Origin: Nocardioides luti
GTDB taxonomy: Bacteria > Actinomycetota > Actinomycetes > Propionibacteriales > Nocardioidaceae
Assembly: GCF_014212315.1 (NCBI RefSeq)
Contig: NZ_JACKXE010000001.1
Span: forward strand, 1,860,001-1,924,000
Reading direction: 5' to 3'
DNA: 64,000 bases
The notes beneath the pieces are model-generated. The model did not search any database. It saw only the letters and a program-made list of their open reading frames with translations, and was not told the DNA's origin. The translations under genes and the position numbers were made by a program. Below are positions 54,970-63,769 of this stretch, piece by piece. Position 1 is the stretch's first letter, and each line of letters opens with the position of its first letter.

Positions 54970-56340
54970 TCAGCCTTGTGCGGGCCAACGGTTACGCGAC
55001 TGGTAGTACTCAGGTGCTTCGGGTGTCTCGTTGAACTCCAAGAGCCCGCCGACCTTCTGCATCAGAAGGTCTCGCACTTCGGCCGGGGTCGCGAAGAAGA
55101 ACTCGCGCCGCTCGTTAACGAAGTTCACCCGCCGGTCGGCGAACGCCTTATGGAGCTCGTTCTCCAGGGTCACGGCGTCGTCGGAGAAGAACAGTGCGTG
55201 GGTGTCGTAGAGGAACGGCACCGACGCATCCCCGAGTTCGCGGACACGGTCGCGAGGTTCGAGGCGACGGGTCATGCCGATCTTGACGATGTTGGGCCCT
55301 AGGGCGCCGATGTTGGAGATGACGTAGATGTACCCGGCCCGGATGTTCGCGGTCCTGTAGTCGTTGGCCTCGATAGCTTCCTCGATCTGCGCCAAGCGAC
55401 CAGCCAGCTCGTCCGCTGCCGTGTCGTCTCCTTTGGCGCGGAGCTGCTCGAGCACTCCCTCATAGTGGGCCTTTTCCTTCTCGAGACGCTCGCGCTCGGC
55501 AGCGAGCTCCTGCTCGGCCTTGCGCTGCTCACGGAGGAGTTCCCGTTCTTCGCGAGCCTTCTCCTTCTCTTCCTGGACCTTCATCTGGTAGTCCGCGGTG
55601 AGCTCGAGCTCTTCGACGCGCAGTTGGTGGTAGTCCGGATTAACCCGCATGTCCATGATGACGCCGAGCTTTTCGATGGACTTCATCGCGTTCAAGAGGC
55701 GCTTTTTTGCGGTGGAGATGTTCCCGTTCCGAAGCGACCGAACGCAGTTGTCAGCCTCGGCGTTGTACGCGCGGAGCATCAGCTTGGACAGGTCGCCGAC
55801 CATCCTGCGCCCCTTGGCCAAGGACCCGTCGAATGTGAAGAGGTCGGCCGCGAGAACGGCCTGGTTCGCCTTCACGAGTTCGTCGACACGGCCGTTGATA
55901 TAGGTGAGCCGGTCCTTATACGCGGCTGCGTCCTCGAGCGGGTGGTGGTAGCGGTAGATGCCAACGTCCTGGAGGACGCGCTGGTCATCGAGCTCGACGA
56001 GCTCACTGCCACCGGGCTGGACGAGCGCGGCTTCTAGGTCTGCGATGCGGTGAAGGAGCGCGGCGTGGTCTGCTGCCGACGCAGCCGGCGGCGCTGCGGC
56101 GGGTGTTGGCGCAGCAGGGGCAGACACGGGCACAGATGGCTGGACCGGGACCTGATCGCGGGCCGGGTCGGGCGTTGCTACGACAGGTACGCCCGACTCA
56201 GGCTGCAGTGAGTCCTCATCAGGGAGCCAAAGCTGCCAACCCTCCGGCATCGGAGGCCACGCCGGGTCGGGCTTCCAGTCTGGCGGTGGAACCCACCCGG
56301 CGGGCGGTCGCGGCCATCCGGGAGGCGGGTTGAGCCGCAT
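54970..56340 (-). CDS. GIY-YIG (T5orf172/MUG113) nuclease with coiled coil and PPxW module
   Basis: 456 residues from ATG 56340. N-terminus: tandem Pro/Trp motifs (PPPGWPRPPAGW, PPPDWKPDPAWPP, EGWQLW). Then a Pro/Ala linker; a DUF4041-like helical domain (YRYHHPLEDAAAYKDRL..., AYNAEADNCV) with a long Glu/Arg coiled coil; and a GIY-YIG domain AGYIYVISNIGALGPNIVKIGMTRRLEPRDRVRELGD with the downstream catalytic Glu in LENELHKAFADRRVN. This architecture recurs in phage and defence islands. Translationally coupled to the preceding coiled-coil gene. Confidence 0.85.
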   Translation of the reverse strand: MRLNPPPGWPRPPAGWVPPPDWKPDPAWPPMPEGWQLWLPDEDSLQPESGVPVVATPDPARDQVPVQPSVPVSAPAAPTPAAAPPAASAADHAALLHRIADLEAALVQPGGSELVELDDQRVLQDVGIYRYHHPLEDAAAYKDRLTYINGRVDELVKANQAVLAADLFTFDGSLAKGRRMVGDLSKLMLRAYNAEADNCVRSLRNGNISTAKKRLLNAMKSIEKLGVIMDMRVNPDYHQLRVEELELTADYQMKVQEEKEKAREERELLREQRKAEQELAAERERLEKEKAHYEGVLEQLRAKGDDTAADELAGRLAQIEEAIEANDYRTANIRAGYIYVISNIGALGPNIVKIGMTRRLEPRDRVRELGDASVPFLYDTHALFFSDDAVTLENELHKAFADRRVNFVNERREFFFATPAEVRDLLMQKVGGLLEFNETPEAPEYYQSRNRWPAQG

Positions 56341-57614
56341 CACTGACCTCGCTGACGGACGCCCCGGCTGGTATCGGCGGGTGTCAGGTCGAACGGCGAC
56401 TTCGATACCGCAGCACCCAGGTGGTCCAGGGTCGCCTTCGGGACGACATTGGCCAGGTCGAACGAGCTGAAGATCTCCCGGTCCGCGGCGACCATCACCA
56501 GCGGAACGTACTCGGGCTGGCCGGTTGCCGGCGCGATGGTGTCGGTGCCGACCGTCAGCGCGATGGAGTGGATTTTGCCGGCGCGGTCGGCCTCAAACAC
56601 TTCGTGCAGCGTCCGGACCGCGACCTGCTGCACCGCAGCGGCGTATCGGTCCTTTTGAGCCTTCGCGGTCAGTTGAGTTTCGGTGATCTCGTCCTTCGCC
56701 TTTACATACTTGTACTCCTTGACCGACGGCACGGCTGCGGGCTCCGGGATGTCGACCTTCAAGGTCAGTTCGCGAGTGGCGAGATCGAAGCTGTGATCGT
56801 GCTCAACCGGGAACGCGTCGGGGTATACGGAGTTCGACAACACGATGCCGACGTAGTCCTCGATGGCGTACTCGACGTCGAAGGCGAGGTCGTTGATGAA
56901 CTTGGTGAGCTCCTCGTTTCTCGCGGCCGCGTCTGCTTCCCGCTGATCGCACTCAGCCCGGTAGGCGGCTTCTGCCTCGGCGACCTTCGCGAGCCTGGCG
57001 GCCTCGTCCTGCTCACGCTTGGCCAAGGTTGCAACGTGGTGCTCGTGGCTCTTGGCATTTTTCTCGTGCCAGAACGCAACGGCCTGCTGATGCTCAGCCT
57101 GAGCAGCGGCGACCGCTTCCGCGTGCTTCTTCTTGCCGCCGAACGCACCGGAGAGGCCCTTGGGCGCAGCCGGCTCGACGTAGGTGGGCTGCGGTGGATA
57201 CACGAGTTCGGGCACCGGCGCGACTGGGGTGCCGAGCTTGCCGGGGTCGAATGGCGGGTGCTCGGCGATCACCTTAAGTGAATGCAGATCGACGTAGTCG
57301 TCGGTGTCTAGGGTCCAGGCGAGAAGGCTGTCGATGTCGTCGTAGGTCGAGGTCAGTTCGGTGTTGAGCGCCTCGACCTCTGCAGTCCGGGCCTCAAGGT
57401 GTAGGCGGGCGGCTTCCTTTTCGGCCGCCTTGCGCTCAGCCTCGGACGCACGGACCGCTGTTGCGTGGGCGCGCTCGGCGGCCTTGACGGCACGCTCGTG
57501 GTCGCGGACGGCTGCGTTGTAGGCGCGGACTGCCTGTGCTTCCTGCTGGCGTCGACGCTTCTCCGCCTGCTGAGCCTGGTAGTTCATCTCCGCGAAAAAG
57601 CCACGCTTTGCCAT
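56340..57614 (-). CDS. Coiled-coil protein paired with the GIY-YIG nuclease
   Basis: 424 residues with AAGGGG before the ATG. Begins MAKRGFFAEMNYQAQQAEKR; two long Ala/Glu/Lys/Arg coiled coils (residues 12-85 and 155-230) frame a Pro-rich segment, followed by a globular C-terminal half (NDLAFDVEYAIEDYVGIVLSNSVYPDAFPVEH..., DRYAAAVQQVAVRTLHEVFEADRAGKIHSIAL). I recall similar proteins of unknown function in actinobacterial islands. Stop overlaps the nuclease start, so the two are likely partners, the coiled coils joining to each other. Confidence 0.7.
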   Translation of the reverse strand: MAKRGFFAEMNYQAQQAEKRRRQQEAQAVRAYNAAVRDHERAVKAAERAHATAVRASEAERKAAEKEAARLHLEARTAEVEALNTELTSTYDDIDSLLAWTLDTDDYVDLHSLKVIAEHPPFDPGKLGTPVAPVPELVYPPQPTYVEPAAPKGLSGAFGGKKKHAEAVAAAQAEHQQAVAFWHEKNAKSHEHHVATLAKREQDEAARLAKVAEAEAAYRAECDQREADAAARNEELTKFINDLAFDVEYAIEDYVGIVLSNSVYPDAFPVEHDHSFDLATRELTLKVDIPEPAAVPSVKEYKYVKAKDEITETQLTAKAQKDRYAAAVQQVAVRTLHEVFEADRAGKIHSIALTVGTDTIAPATGQPEYVPLVMVAADREIFSSFDLANVVPKATLDHLGAAVSKSPFDLTPADTSRGVRQRGQ

Positions 57615-57719
57615 GACCGCACCCCTTCAGATCGGCATTTCGGAAACGCACAGCACCGTAGCCCCGGTCTCCGACACATGCAGCAGAAAGGCAGGGGTAC
57701 GCCGTGCCTTCATCGAACA

Positions 57720-58580
57720 ATGACTGCGGCTGTCACCACGGAGTGGAACCGTGAGCCCGTGAGGTTCTTCCGCCGCCGTGAAGCCCAGCCCGAGCTGCTC
57801 GTCACGATCCGTGCTGGACTGGCCATTCCGGACCTGACTCAGCCGGTCGAGATGACGGGCACGACCACGGCCGGGGTCGACGCCCTCGTCAAACTCTTTG
57901 CTAGCTAGGCCTCGGCGGAGGTGGATTGCTGGAAGAACGAGGACAGCTCGTGTCAGAGCCGTCCAATCAGGCCGACCCAAACGCGGTCGCGGTCCACGTC
58001 GACGGCACACGCATCGGGTACCAAACCAGCTACATCGCACGGACGATGCCACTAGGTCGATCGACGGACTGCCAAGTTCAGCTGTGGGCCGCGCGGACAG
58101 CGAAGGGCATACGCGTTCGTGGCTGGGTGATAGCGGGAACCGATCCCCCGCTGTGGCCGCACACGAGTGCGAACCCTCCAGCGATCACCGTGGAAGAGCG
58201 ACGAGCAGAGCAAGCCGCCGGCACGACCTACATGGTTGACCAGGCTCTCGGCGGCGGCGGCGACCGGGCCGAGCAGTTCAAGAAGGGCATGGTCGGCCGA
58301 CTTCACTACCTGGAGACCGTTGAACCCATCAAGCAGCTCAAGCGCGAACGACGTCTGTCCGAAGCACTCGCGCTCTGCTATGGCGCCATCAACGCGGCAG
58401 AAGACTCCCGCGACGGGCGAGAACCGGCGCCTTGGTAGACCGAACAGGGGGCCATCATCCATCGAAAACTCGGCGAACTTGAGGAGGAAAGGCCGTTCTC
58501 CGCCGATGGCTCGAAGCCTGTCCCCCGACCGCCGCGAGGGTTCAGCGATCCAGCAAAGGCTCGACAAGCTCACGGAATGA
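57720..58580 (+). pseudogene. HIRAN-domain gene broken by several lesions
   Basis: Pieces of one gene lie in three frames. Frame A ends TTAGVDALVKLFAS-stop at about 57,905; the frame that resumes there reads LLEERGQLVSEPSNQADPNAVAVHVDG, a HIRAN core. At 58436 a TAG interrupts REPAPW-stop-TEQGAIIHRKLGELEEE where relatives have Tyr. After 58,490 the expected AVLRRWLEACPP continues only in another frame, and the end (SAIQQRLDKLTE, stop 58578-58580) in a third, shifting at CCCCC near 58,525. The final TGA overlaps the next ATG, as in an intact operon. True decay or sequencing error are both possible. Confidence 0.75.
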
Positions 58581-59917
58581 GTCTCCGAGGTATCTTCGCC
58601 CGCCCTCCCACGATCGGGAAGTTGCTTCCCTCTACCGCAAAGGCGGGTTCTGAAGTGCTTCGTCTTCGTGCGGCCCCGCCCCCAAAGGGAGAGGATCCTC
58701 GTGTGACGCAGCTTCCTCCTGCAGATAGCACCCCGACTAACCTAGTCGGTCAGTTCTCGCTGCGATGGACCGCACCTCCAGGATGGGATCCGGCTCCTGA
58801 CGGCTTTCTGCCCGATCTCCGTTGGCGGCCCAGCCGGTACTGGCCAGAAGCACCGGAGGATTGGGAGTACTGGAGAGTCATCGCCGACGACGAGATTGTT
58901 GACCACTTTCACCACCCGCTTACCGACCCCCCGCTGGCTCCTCGGCCAGTCTGGGTGGCTCCACCGGCCTGGCCGCAGCCGCCACCGGGTTGGCATCCGC
59001 CAGCCGGCTGGCGACCCGACGTCATGTGGAAGGCGGCACCGGCCGGCTGGTCCTACTGGCGACAGCCTCAGCCCGACGAAGATGCGATCGCCCGATCGCA
59101 ACTCGTCACACGCTCGGATCGGCTGTTCCAACTGAACTTGATGGAGCGGCTGATTCGTAGCTACGCCGAGCACCTGTCCGGGATTGAATCGCCGAAGGTG
59201 CGGGCTCACCTCGCTGCGCAGCCGATCGGGGCACAGCGCAAGGTCCGAAAGGGAATGGAGCGAGCGCATCAGGAAGCCAGTCAATCGCTGAACTCGACAA
59301 GAGATGCGCTGCTTTTCGTGCTTCGCCGTGACCTGCCTGCTGACGAGTCCACGATCGGCTGGATCAGAGTCGCTGAGCCACGGTTGTTGAACGCTCTGGC
59401 TTGGAGCAGACACGTCCTGGGCCTCGCGCCCACAGAATCCGCCGTCGAACGTCGTCTCAGGATCTTCAACTCATTCCCGTACGGCGCAGTCGACCTCACT
59501 GGCGTGGATCCTAGGGACGACGGGAACGTCGACGTCGACGTCGTCGTTCCGGAAGCCGCCTGGCGTCAGGCCGAACAATTGGCCGCCTACGCAATGCGTC
59601 AGTTCGGTTTCCACGACGCTCACGTCACCAACAGCGGAGCAGATGGCGGGATCGATGTGCAGGCCAGGCGAATGGTGGCGCAGGTCAAGTACATGTCCCG
59701 ACCCATCGGTCGACCGGACGTTCAGAAACTCGTCGGCGCCGCCGACGGTCTGCCAGTTGCGTTCTTTTCCGCATCCGGCTTCACCCAGCAGGCGGAAGAC
59801 TTCGCTGCAGAGAGAGCGATTGCGCTCTTCCGCATCACGCTGCCTCAGTCAGTGAGCCCGTTGAACGAGCGCGCCCTTCAACTGGTGACGCAAGGTCGTA
59901 CAGCCAGCCCGCCGTAG
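58577..59917 (+). CDS. Mrr-type restriction endonuclease with tandem PPxW modules
   Basis: 446 residues. Residues 60-160 hold two Pro/Trp modules (APPGWDPAPDGF...EDWEYWRV and PPAWPQPPPGWHPPAGWRP...AGWSYW) like that of the GIY-YIG protein. A helical middle follows. The last 110 residues are an Mrr catalytic domain: FGFHDAHVTNSGADGGIDVQARRMVAQVKYMSRPIGRPDVQKLVGAA, with Asp of GGID and the QxK pair (AQVKY). Likely cleaves modified or foreign DNA. Overlaps the broken HIRAN gene by 4 nt. Confidence 0.85.
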   Translation: MSLRGIFARPPTIGKLLPSTAKAGSEVLRLRAAPPPKGEDPRVTQLPPADSTPTNLVGQFSLRWTAPPGWDPAPDGFLPDLRWRPSRYWPEAPEDWEYWRVIADDEIVDHFHHPLTDPPLAPRPVWVAPPAWPQPPPGWHPPAGWRPDVMWKAAPAGWSYWRQPQPDEDAIARSQLVTRSDRLFQLNLMERLIRSYAEHLSGIESPKVRAHLAAQPIGAQRKVRKGMERAHQEASQSLNSTRDALLFVLRRDLPADESTIGWIRVAEPRLLNALAWSRHVLGLAPTESAVERRLRIFNSFPYGAVDLTGVDPRDDGNVDVDVVVPEAAWRQAEQLAAYAMRQFGFHDAHVTNSGADGGIDVQARRMVAQVKYMSRPIGRPDVQKLVGAADGLPVAFFSASGFTQQAEDFAAERAIALFRITLPQSVSPLNERALQLVTQGRTASPP

Positions 59918-60203
59918 GGGCGTGCTTCATCGGGGATATCCCGCCAGTCGGGCAGGCGGACAGGCGCGCCACTTCGACGCGACCGGTGCACGCACGCCGG
60001 TCCGCTTGCCTCCCGAGCATGGCGGGACGCGAGCTCGTGTCCGCCCGCCACAGACCCGCTCGGCGGTGGCGCCACGGCCCATCCCTAGGCTGCAGCCCGG
60101 TAGCACGACGAACGAGGCGCCTCGACGACGTCCGCGGAAGCGTTCCGCGTCAGCTCGTCGAGAGAACAATCGCAAGCTGCATTTGAATTGAAGGAGACCG
60201 TCA

Positions 60204-60692
60204 ATGATTCTGTCCGGCCTGTCTCAGGCGACATTCCTGCTTGAGCCGACTGGAACGATCGGGACTAGGACGTTCCTTCAGGCACGGATCGCGTTCGACT
60301 GGGAGCACGGCTCCGGGTACGGGGTTGGTCACACGGTCGGTGGGCCCGAAGCCTGGACGTCCCAAGAAGTCGAGGCGGCAGCTCAATGGTGGGAGGACGT
60401 TGCGGCCGACCGCGAGTCGTTGGACAAGCGACACGTGTGGTTCGGAGGCGGCGTCTGCTTTGGCCGCGTGTCCCCAGGACCCAGCGCTGAGTTCGCCATT
60501 GATGTGATCGTGCTGCCTCGCCCTGATGCCGCTCGACCTGCGATCATCTACAACGACGGTCAGGTCGAGTTGGACGTGGTAGGCATGGACGTCGACTACA
60601 TCACGGTCGATACGTCTGCCGAGCAGGTGGCTCGTGCTGCTGCGTGGTGGCGTGCGGCAGCACAAGCAAGTGCCGCCGGCGCAGACGGTTGA
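60204..60692 (+). CDS. Hypothetical protein
   Basis: 162 residues, AAGGAG before the ATG. Alternating strands and two Trp-bearing helices (SQEVEAAAQWWEDVAADRESL and SAEQVARAAAWWRAAAQASAA) suggest an internal duplication. No known motif. The 286 bases before it (59,918-60,203) show no gene. It is convergent with the integrase gene. Confidence 0.65.
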   Translation: MILSGLSQATFLLEPTGTIGTRTFLQARIAFDWEHGSGYGVGHTVGGPEAWTSQEVEAAAQWWEDVAADRESLDKRHVWFGGGVCFGRVSPGPSAEFAIDVIVLPRPDAARPAIIYNDGQVELDVVGMDVDYITVDTSAEQVARAAAWWRAAAQASAAGADG

Positions 60693-60757
60693 ATCGACCA
60701 GCAAGCTCATTGCTGGTCCGTCATTGCGGTGCGACTTCCGCTGCGCCCTTACTCGAC

Positions 60758-61981
60758 TCAACCTTCGAAGAAGGCTTCGAGCGTCAGGCGGTGGTCAGGG
60801 GCGATGGGTCGCGTAGCGACGTACCGACGGCCAGTGACGCCGGGGTCCGCGTGCCCGAGCTGGGCGCGGGCTGCGTCGAGGCCGTTGTTGTGTGCGATGA
60901 ACGTCCCGACCGTCCGGCGCAGGGTGTGTGGAGTGGTGCCGAGGAGGTCTGGGTGGTCCTTCACGACCGCTCGTAGGCTTGTGCGGATGTTGTTGGGCCA
61001 GGTCCAGGTGCCGTTTCGTGACGCGAAGACCGGATCTGCCGCTCCGGTCCATTGGGTGGCCTGTCGCCGCACTAGGAACATCTGGCGCACCGGCTCGGGC
61101 AGGATCAACGTTCGGGCTTCCTTCGACTTCGTGGATTCCTGCCGCCCGAGGCTCTCGACGTACCCCTTGCGGGGCTCGACAAGGGTGCCGTTGATGATCG
61201 CCGTCGGGACGTCGCCGTCGAGGTTGAGATGCTTCCACTGGAGCGCGAGCAGTTCGCCGATGCGACAGCCGGTGCCGAGGAGGCCGTCGGTGACGTGTTG
61301 GAGGCCTGCGCCGGGGCCGCGGAATCCGGGCTTGCGACGCGCGGCTGGCGTTACGAGCGATCGCAGTTGCTGAACCTCGTTGAGGCCGAGGCTCTCGACC
61401 TCGCGCTCTTCGCGTTGAGCGGGCGTCACGAATGCCATCGGGTTGCCTTGCATCGCGCTGTGGCGCACCGCGAGACCAAAGATCTGGCTGAGGACGGCTC
61501 GTGCTTGGGCTGTAGACAGGCCGGTCTCTTCGAGGTCGCCGAGGACGGCGTCGAGCAGTCCGACGTTGACCTCGCCGAGGCGAACGCCACCGAGCTCGGG
61601 AACGATGAGCAGGCGGATGGCGTCGCTGTAAGCGGCGAGTGTTTGCGGTTTCACGGGGCCCTTGCGTCGGGCGAGGCCGGTCTTCGCTCGGTGGCTGAGC
61701 CAGAAGTCGGCGGCCTGGGCGAGGGTCATTCTGGAGGTCAGTCCCTTGTGGCCGACGGGTGCTCGGGTTTCGAGTTTCCGCTCGAGTGAACGCTTCGCGG
61801 CGCCCATGGTCTCGCCGCTGGCGGTGACGTCGCGCTTGATGCCGTCTCGGTCGCGGACGCTGGTGCGAGCTACCCAGCGGTCACCCTTCTTGCGGAACGA
61901 TATGTCGCCGTTCTTGCCGATCTCGAGTGGTGGCCGGCCGGTCCTCGATCCCGTGCGTTCACCATGCATTGCCTGTGTCAT
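60758..61981 (-). CDS. int: Tyrosine-recombinase integrase
   Basis: 407 residues from ATG 61981, whose ATGA overlaps the excisionase stop; an ATG at 61993 is the alternative. N-terminal arm-binding region (ISFRKKGDRWVARTSVRDRDG), core-binding SAM-like domain, and catalytic domain with Arg in LLGTGCRIGELLALQW, TPHTLRRTVGTFIA (HxxR), AQLGHADPGVTGRRYV (Gly-His and nucleophile Tyr). All catalytic residues are present, so the element should be able to integrate. It is 17 kb from the left tRNA remnant, so it is presumably nearer the right end. Confidence 0.95.
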   Translation of the reverse strand: MTQAMHGERTGSRTGRPPLEIGKNGDISFRKKGDRWVARTSVRDRDGIKRDVTASGETMGAAKRSLERKLETRAPVGHKGLTSRMTLAQAADFWLSHRAKTGLARRKGPVKPQTLAAYSDAIRLLIVPELGGVRLGEVNVGLLDAVLGDLEETGLSTAQARAVLSQIFGLAVRHSAMQGNPMAFVTPAQREEREVESLGLNEVQQLRSLVTPAARRKPGFRGPGAGLQHVTDGLLGTGCRIGELLALQWKHLNLDGDVPTAIINGTLVEPRKGYVESLGRQESTKSKEARTLILPEPVRQMFLVRRQATQWTGAADPVFASRNGTWTWPNNIRTSLRAVVKDHPDLLGTTPHTLRRTVGTFIAHNNGLDAARAQLGHADPGVTGRRYVATRPIAPDHRLTLEAFFEG

Positions 61982-62220
61982 GACTCCATCCATTCCTGTG
62001 CGTCTTCGGTGAGTTCGGCCAGCCAGTCATTGACGTGCCGTTCGGCGTAGCGGACGTGAATCCCCATGCGGACGAAGAGCGGACCTTTGCGCTCTGACCT
62101 CCAGGCGGCGAGGGTCTTGATGGGGATCTGTAGGAGGTCTTTCAGTTCCTCCGGGGTCAGGAAGGGACCGTCGGCCACGGTGATGGCCCGTGACTCCTCC
62201 GCTCGGACGGTTCGCTTCAT
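61978..62220 (-). CDS. xis: Excisionase-like MerR/HTH_17 protein
   Basis: 80 residues from ATG 62220. FLTPEELKDLLQIPIKTLAAWRSERKGPLFVRMGIHVRYAERHVNDWL is the winged-helix HTH_17 typical of actinobacterial element excisionases. Directs excision by bending attachment DNA. Coupled to int by a 4-nt overlap. Confidence 0.88.
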   Translation of the reverse strand: MKRTVRAEESRAITVADGPFLTPEELKDLLQIPIKTLAAWRSERKGPLFVRMGIHVRYAERHVNDWLAELTEDAQEWMES

Positions 62221-62333
62221 GCGGAGTCGTATCGGCTCGATTTGGAGGCGGCATGACATTCCGGTGCGGCCGCGGCGGGTGGCGGCCGTCCAAGGTGCTC
62301 CTCTCGATCCGACAGGACGTGCAAGGCAGCATG

Positions 62334-62366
62334 TATCCTGTTATGTACGTCGTACGAAACAGGATA
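62334..62366. promoter_or_regulatory. 33-bp near-perfect palindrome (operator)
   Basis: Two 16-bp halves around T62350 agree at 14 of 16 positions (outer TATCCTGTT/AACAGGATA, inner GTACG/CGTAC). It lies between the xis-int operon and the rightward gene at 62,384, placing both within reach of one repressor, perhaps the XRE protein encoded at 62,881. Confidence 0.75.
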
Positions 62367-62383
62367 ATCAAAGGAGAGGTGCC

Positions 62384-62839
62384 GTGTGTTCGACCGTTGA
62401 TCTGACCAAGGCCTGGCCGTCAATGAAGGATCGGGCGTGGCTGGCCGGCGCGCTGAAATTCGCGGGCATGCCCGCCGCGGATGTGGCCCCATGGCTCAAC
62501 GCAAAGACGACCCTGCCCCTGGAGGCGCACGCAGTGGAGATCTTCCGCTTCGTGACCAGGCTCAGGCAGCACGCCCGCGGATGGTTCGACACGCCCCTGC
62601 TCCCGGAGGACGCCTTGGAATGGCATGAAGCAGGCTTCACACCAGACGAAGCGTGTGCAATCCAACGTCGGGCGTTCGAGGCGGCCGCGGCTGCGAAGTC
62701 CGACGCCGACCTGGTCTTCGAGAGCGACTGGCGCGCGTTGGACGCACCTCCCGCCTGGATCATCGCGTGCCTCGATAGTGGCGTCACGAATCCAACCGCA
62801 GTCGCCGCGCTCCTCAAGGTCGCTCGTGATGTGGCCTAG
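62384..62839 (+). CDS. Hypothetical element-control protein
   Basis: 151 residues from a GTG behind AAGGAGAGG. Helical: MKDRAWLAGALKFAGMPAADVAPWLNAKT, AVEIFRFVTRLRQHARGWFDTPLLPEDALEWHEAGFTPDEACAIQRRAFE. The 'W..AGFTPDEA' motif echoes the helical repeats of the protein at 44,641. Divergent from xis-int and downstream of a palindromic operator, so possibly involved in control of excision. Confidence 0.65.
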   Translation: MCSTVDLTKAWPSMKDRAWLAGALKFAGMPAADVAPWLNAKTTLPLEAHAVEIFRFVTRLRQHARGWFDTPLLPEDALEWHEAGFTPDEACAIQRRAFEAAAAAKSDADLVFESDWRALDAPPAWIIACLDSGVTNPTAVAALLKVARDVA

Positions 62840-62880
62840 CGAGCCCCGCGCCCGGTCCCAGCCGACGCTAGGCTCCGCTC

Positions 62881-63150
62881 GTGACGGGCGATGCAGATGC
62901 CGAACTGGCGGCAGGCCGGACGCGGCTCGGAGCCGCCCTCCGCGCTCGGCGCGAGGACGCCGGGCTCACCCGAAGACGAATGTCAGAGATGACTGGAGTC
63001 GGGTACGACTCGCTCTTCTCCATCGAGGCTGGGCGCCGACTGCCCAACCTCTCCACTCTGTACAAGATCTCCCGGGCTCTCGACACCACGCCGAGGGAGC
63101 TCCTCGCTGGCATCGATCCATGGGACGGCGCGTCGGCCAGCTCGGAGTAG
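62881..63150 (+). CDS. XRE-family helix-turn-helix regulator
   Basis: 89 residues from a GTG. LGAALRARREDAGLTRRRMSEMTGVGYDSLFSIEAGRRLPNLSTLYKISRALDTTPRELL is a complete XRE domain with nothing else fused. Candidate binder of the 33-bp palindrome upstream of the preceding gene. Confidence 0.88.
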   Translation: MTGDADAELAAGRTRLGAALRARREDAGLTRRRMSEMTGVGYDSLFSIEAGRRLPNLSTLYKISRALDTTPRELLAGIDPWDGASASSE

Positions 63151-63185
63151 ATGGCGGGCCGGCTCGACTGGACGGGCAATGATCC

Positions 63186-63527
63186 GTGCCGAACAGCGAG
63201 CGACCATTCAAACCATCTTTAGATGGCACCATTCCTTCGCCGGCCGAGCTTGACGTAGATATCTATTACCAGTGGGAGAGGATCGCGACCGGCGTCCCGT
63301 ACCTAGCTCGGGCACCAGCTGTGCTCCAGTTCGTGATGGAAGTACTGAACGACGTGCTTCCGGTCGACCCTGACAGCACAGGCGAGTGTGGCGATGAAGA
63401 TCCAGCTTCGGTGTTCGTCCGCAGGCTCTGCACCGCGTTCGACGCAGTCGGGGCTACCGGGATCCAGCTTCGCTTCCGACTCGATGGGCGAGAGATGATC
63501 CACGATCTCGACGGCGGGAGTAGCTAG
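63186..63527 (+). CDS. Hypothetical protein
   Basis: 113 residues from a GTG with weak ribosome site. Acidic, mixed alpha/beta (DVDIYYQWERIATGVPYL, VLQFVMEVLNDVLPVDPD, FVRRLCTAFDAVGATGIQLRFRLDG). No family recognised. The 240 bases after it hold no convincing gene. Confidence 0.5.
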   Translation: MPNSERPFKPSLDGTIPSPAELDVDIYYQWERIATGVPYLARAPAVLQFVMEVLNDVLPVDPDSTGECGDEDPASVFVRRLCTAFDAVGATGIQLRFRLDGREMIHDLDGGSS

Positions 63528-63769
63528 GTCGTCAGGGCGAGGCTCATCGATCGAGTGACCGGTCTGATTGCAGGTCGCGGTTACCGGCCCGGACCACAGT
63601 GTCAGGTGATCCGAGCGCCGCCCGAGTCGTTGATGACAGGCGGCTCGGGCGGCCTCCGACCCACGTCTAACCGCGTCGGCTCGACGGAACTTCTGATTTC
63701 GACTCAGCCGAACCTTCCTACCGCTTGGATGTTCCCGTACGTCTCAGCGGAGACATTCGGGAGGTTGAT

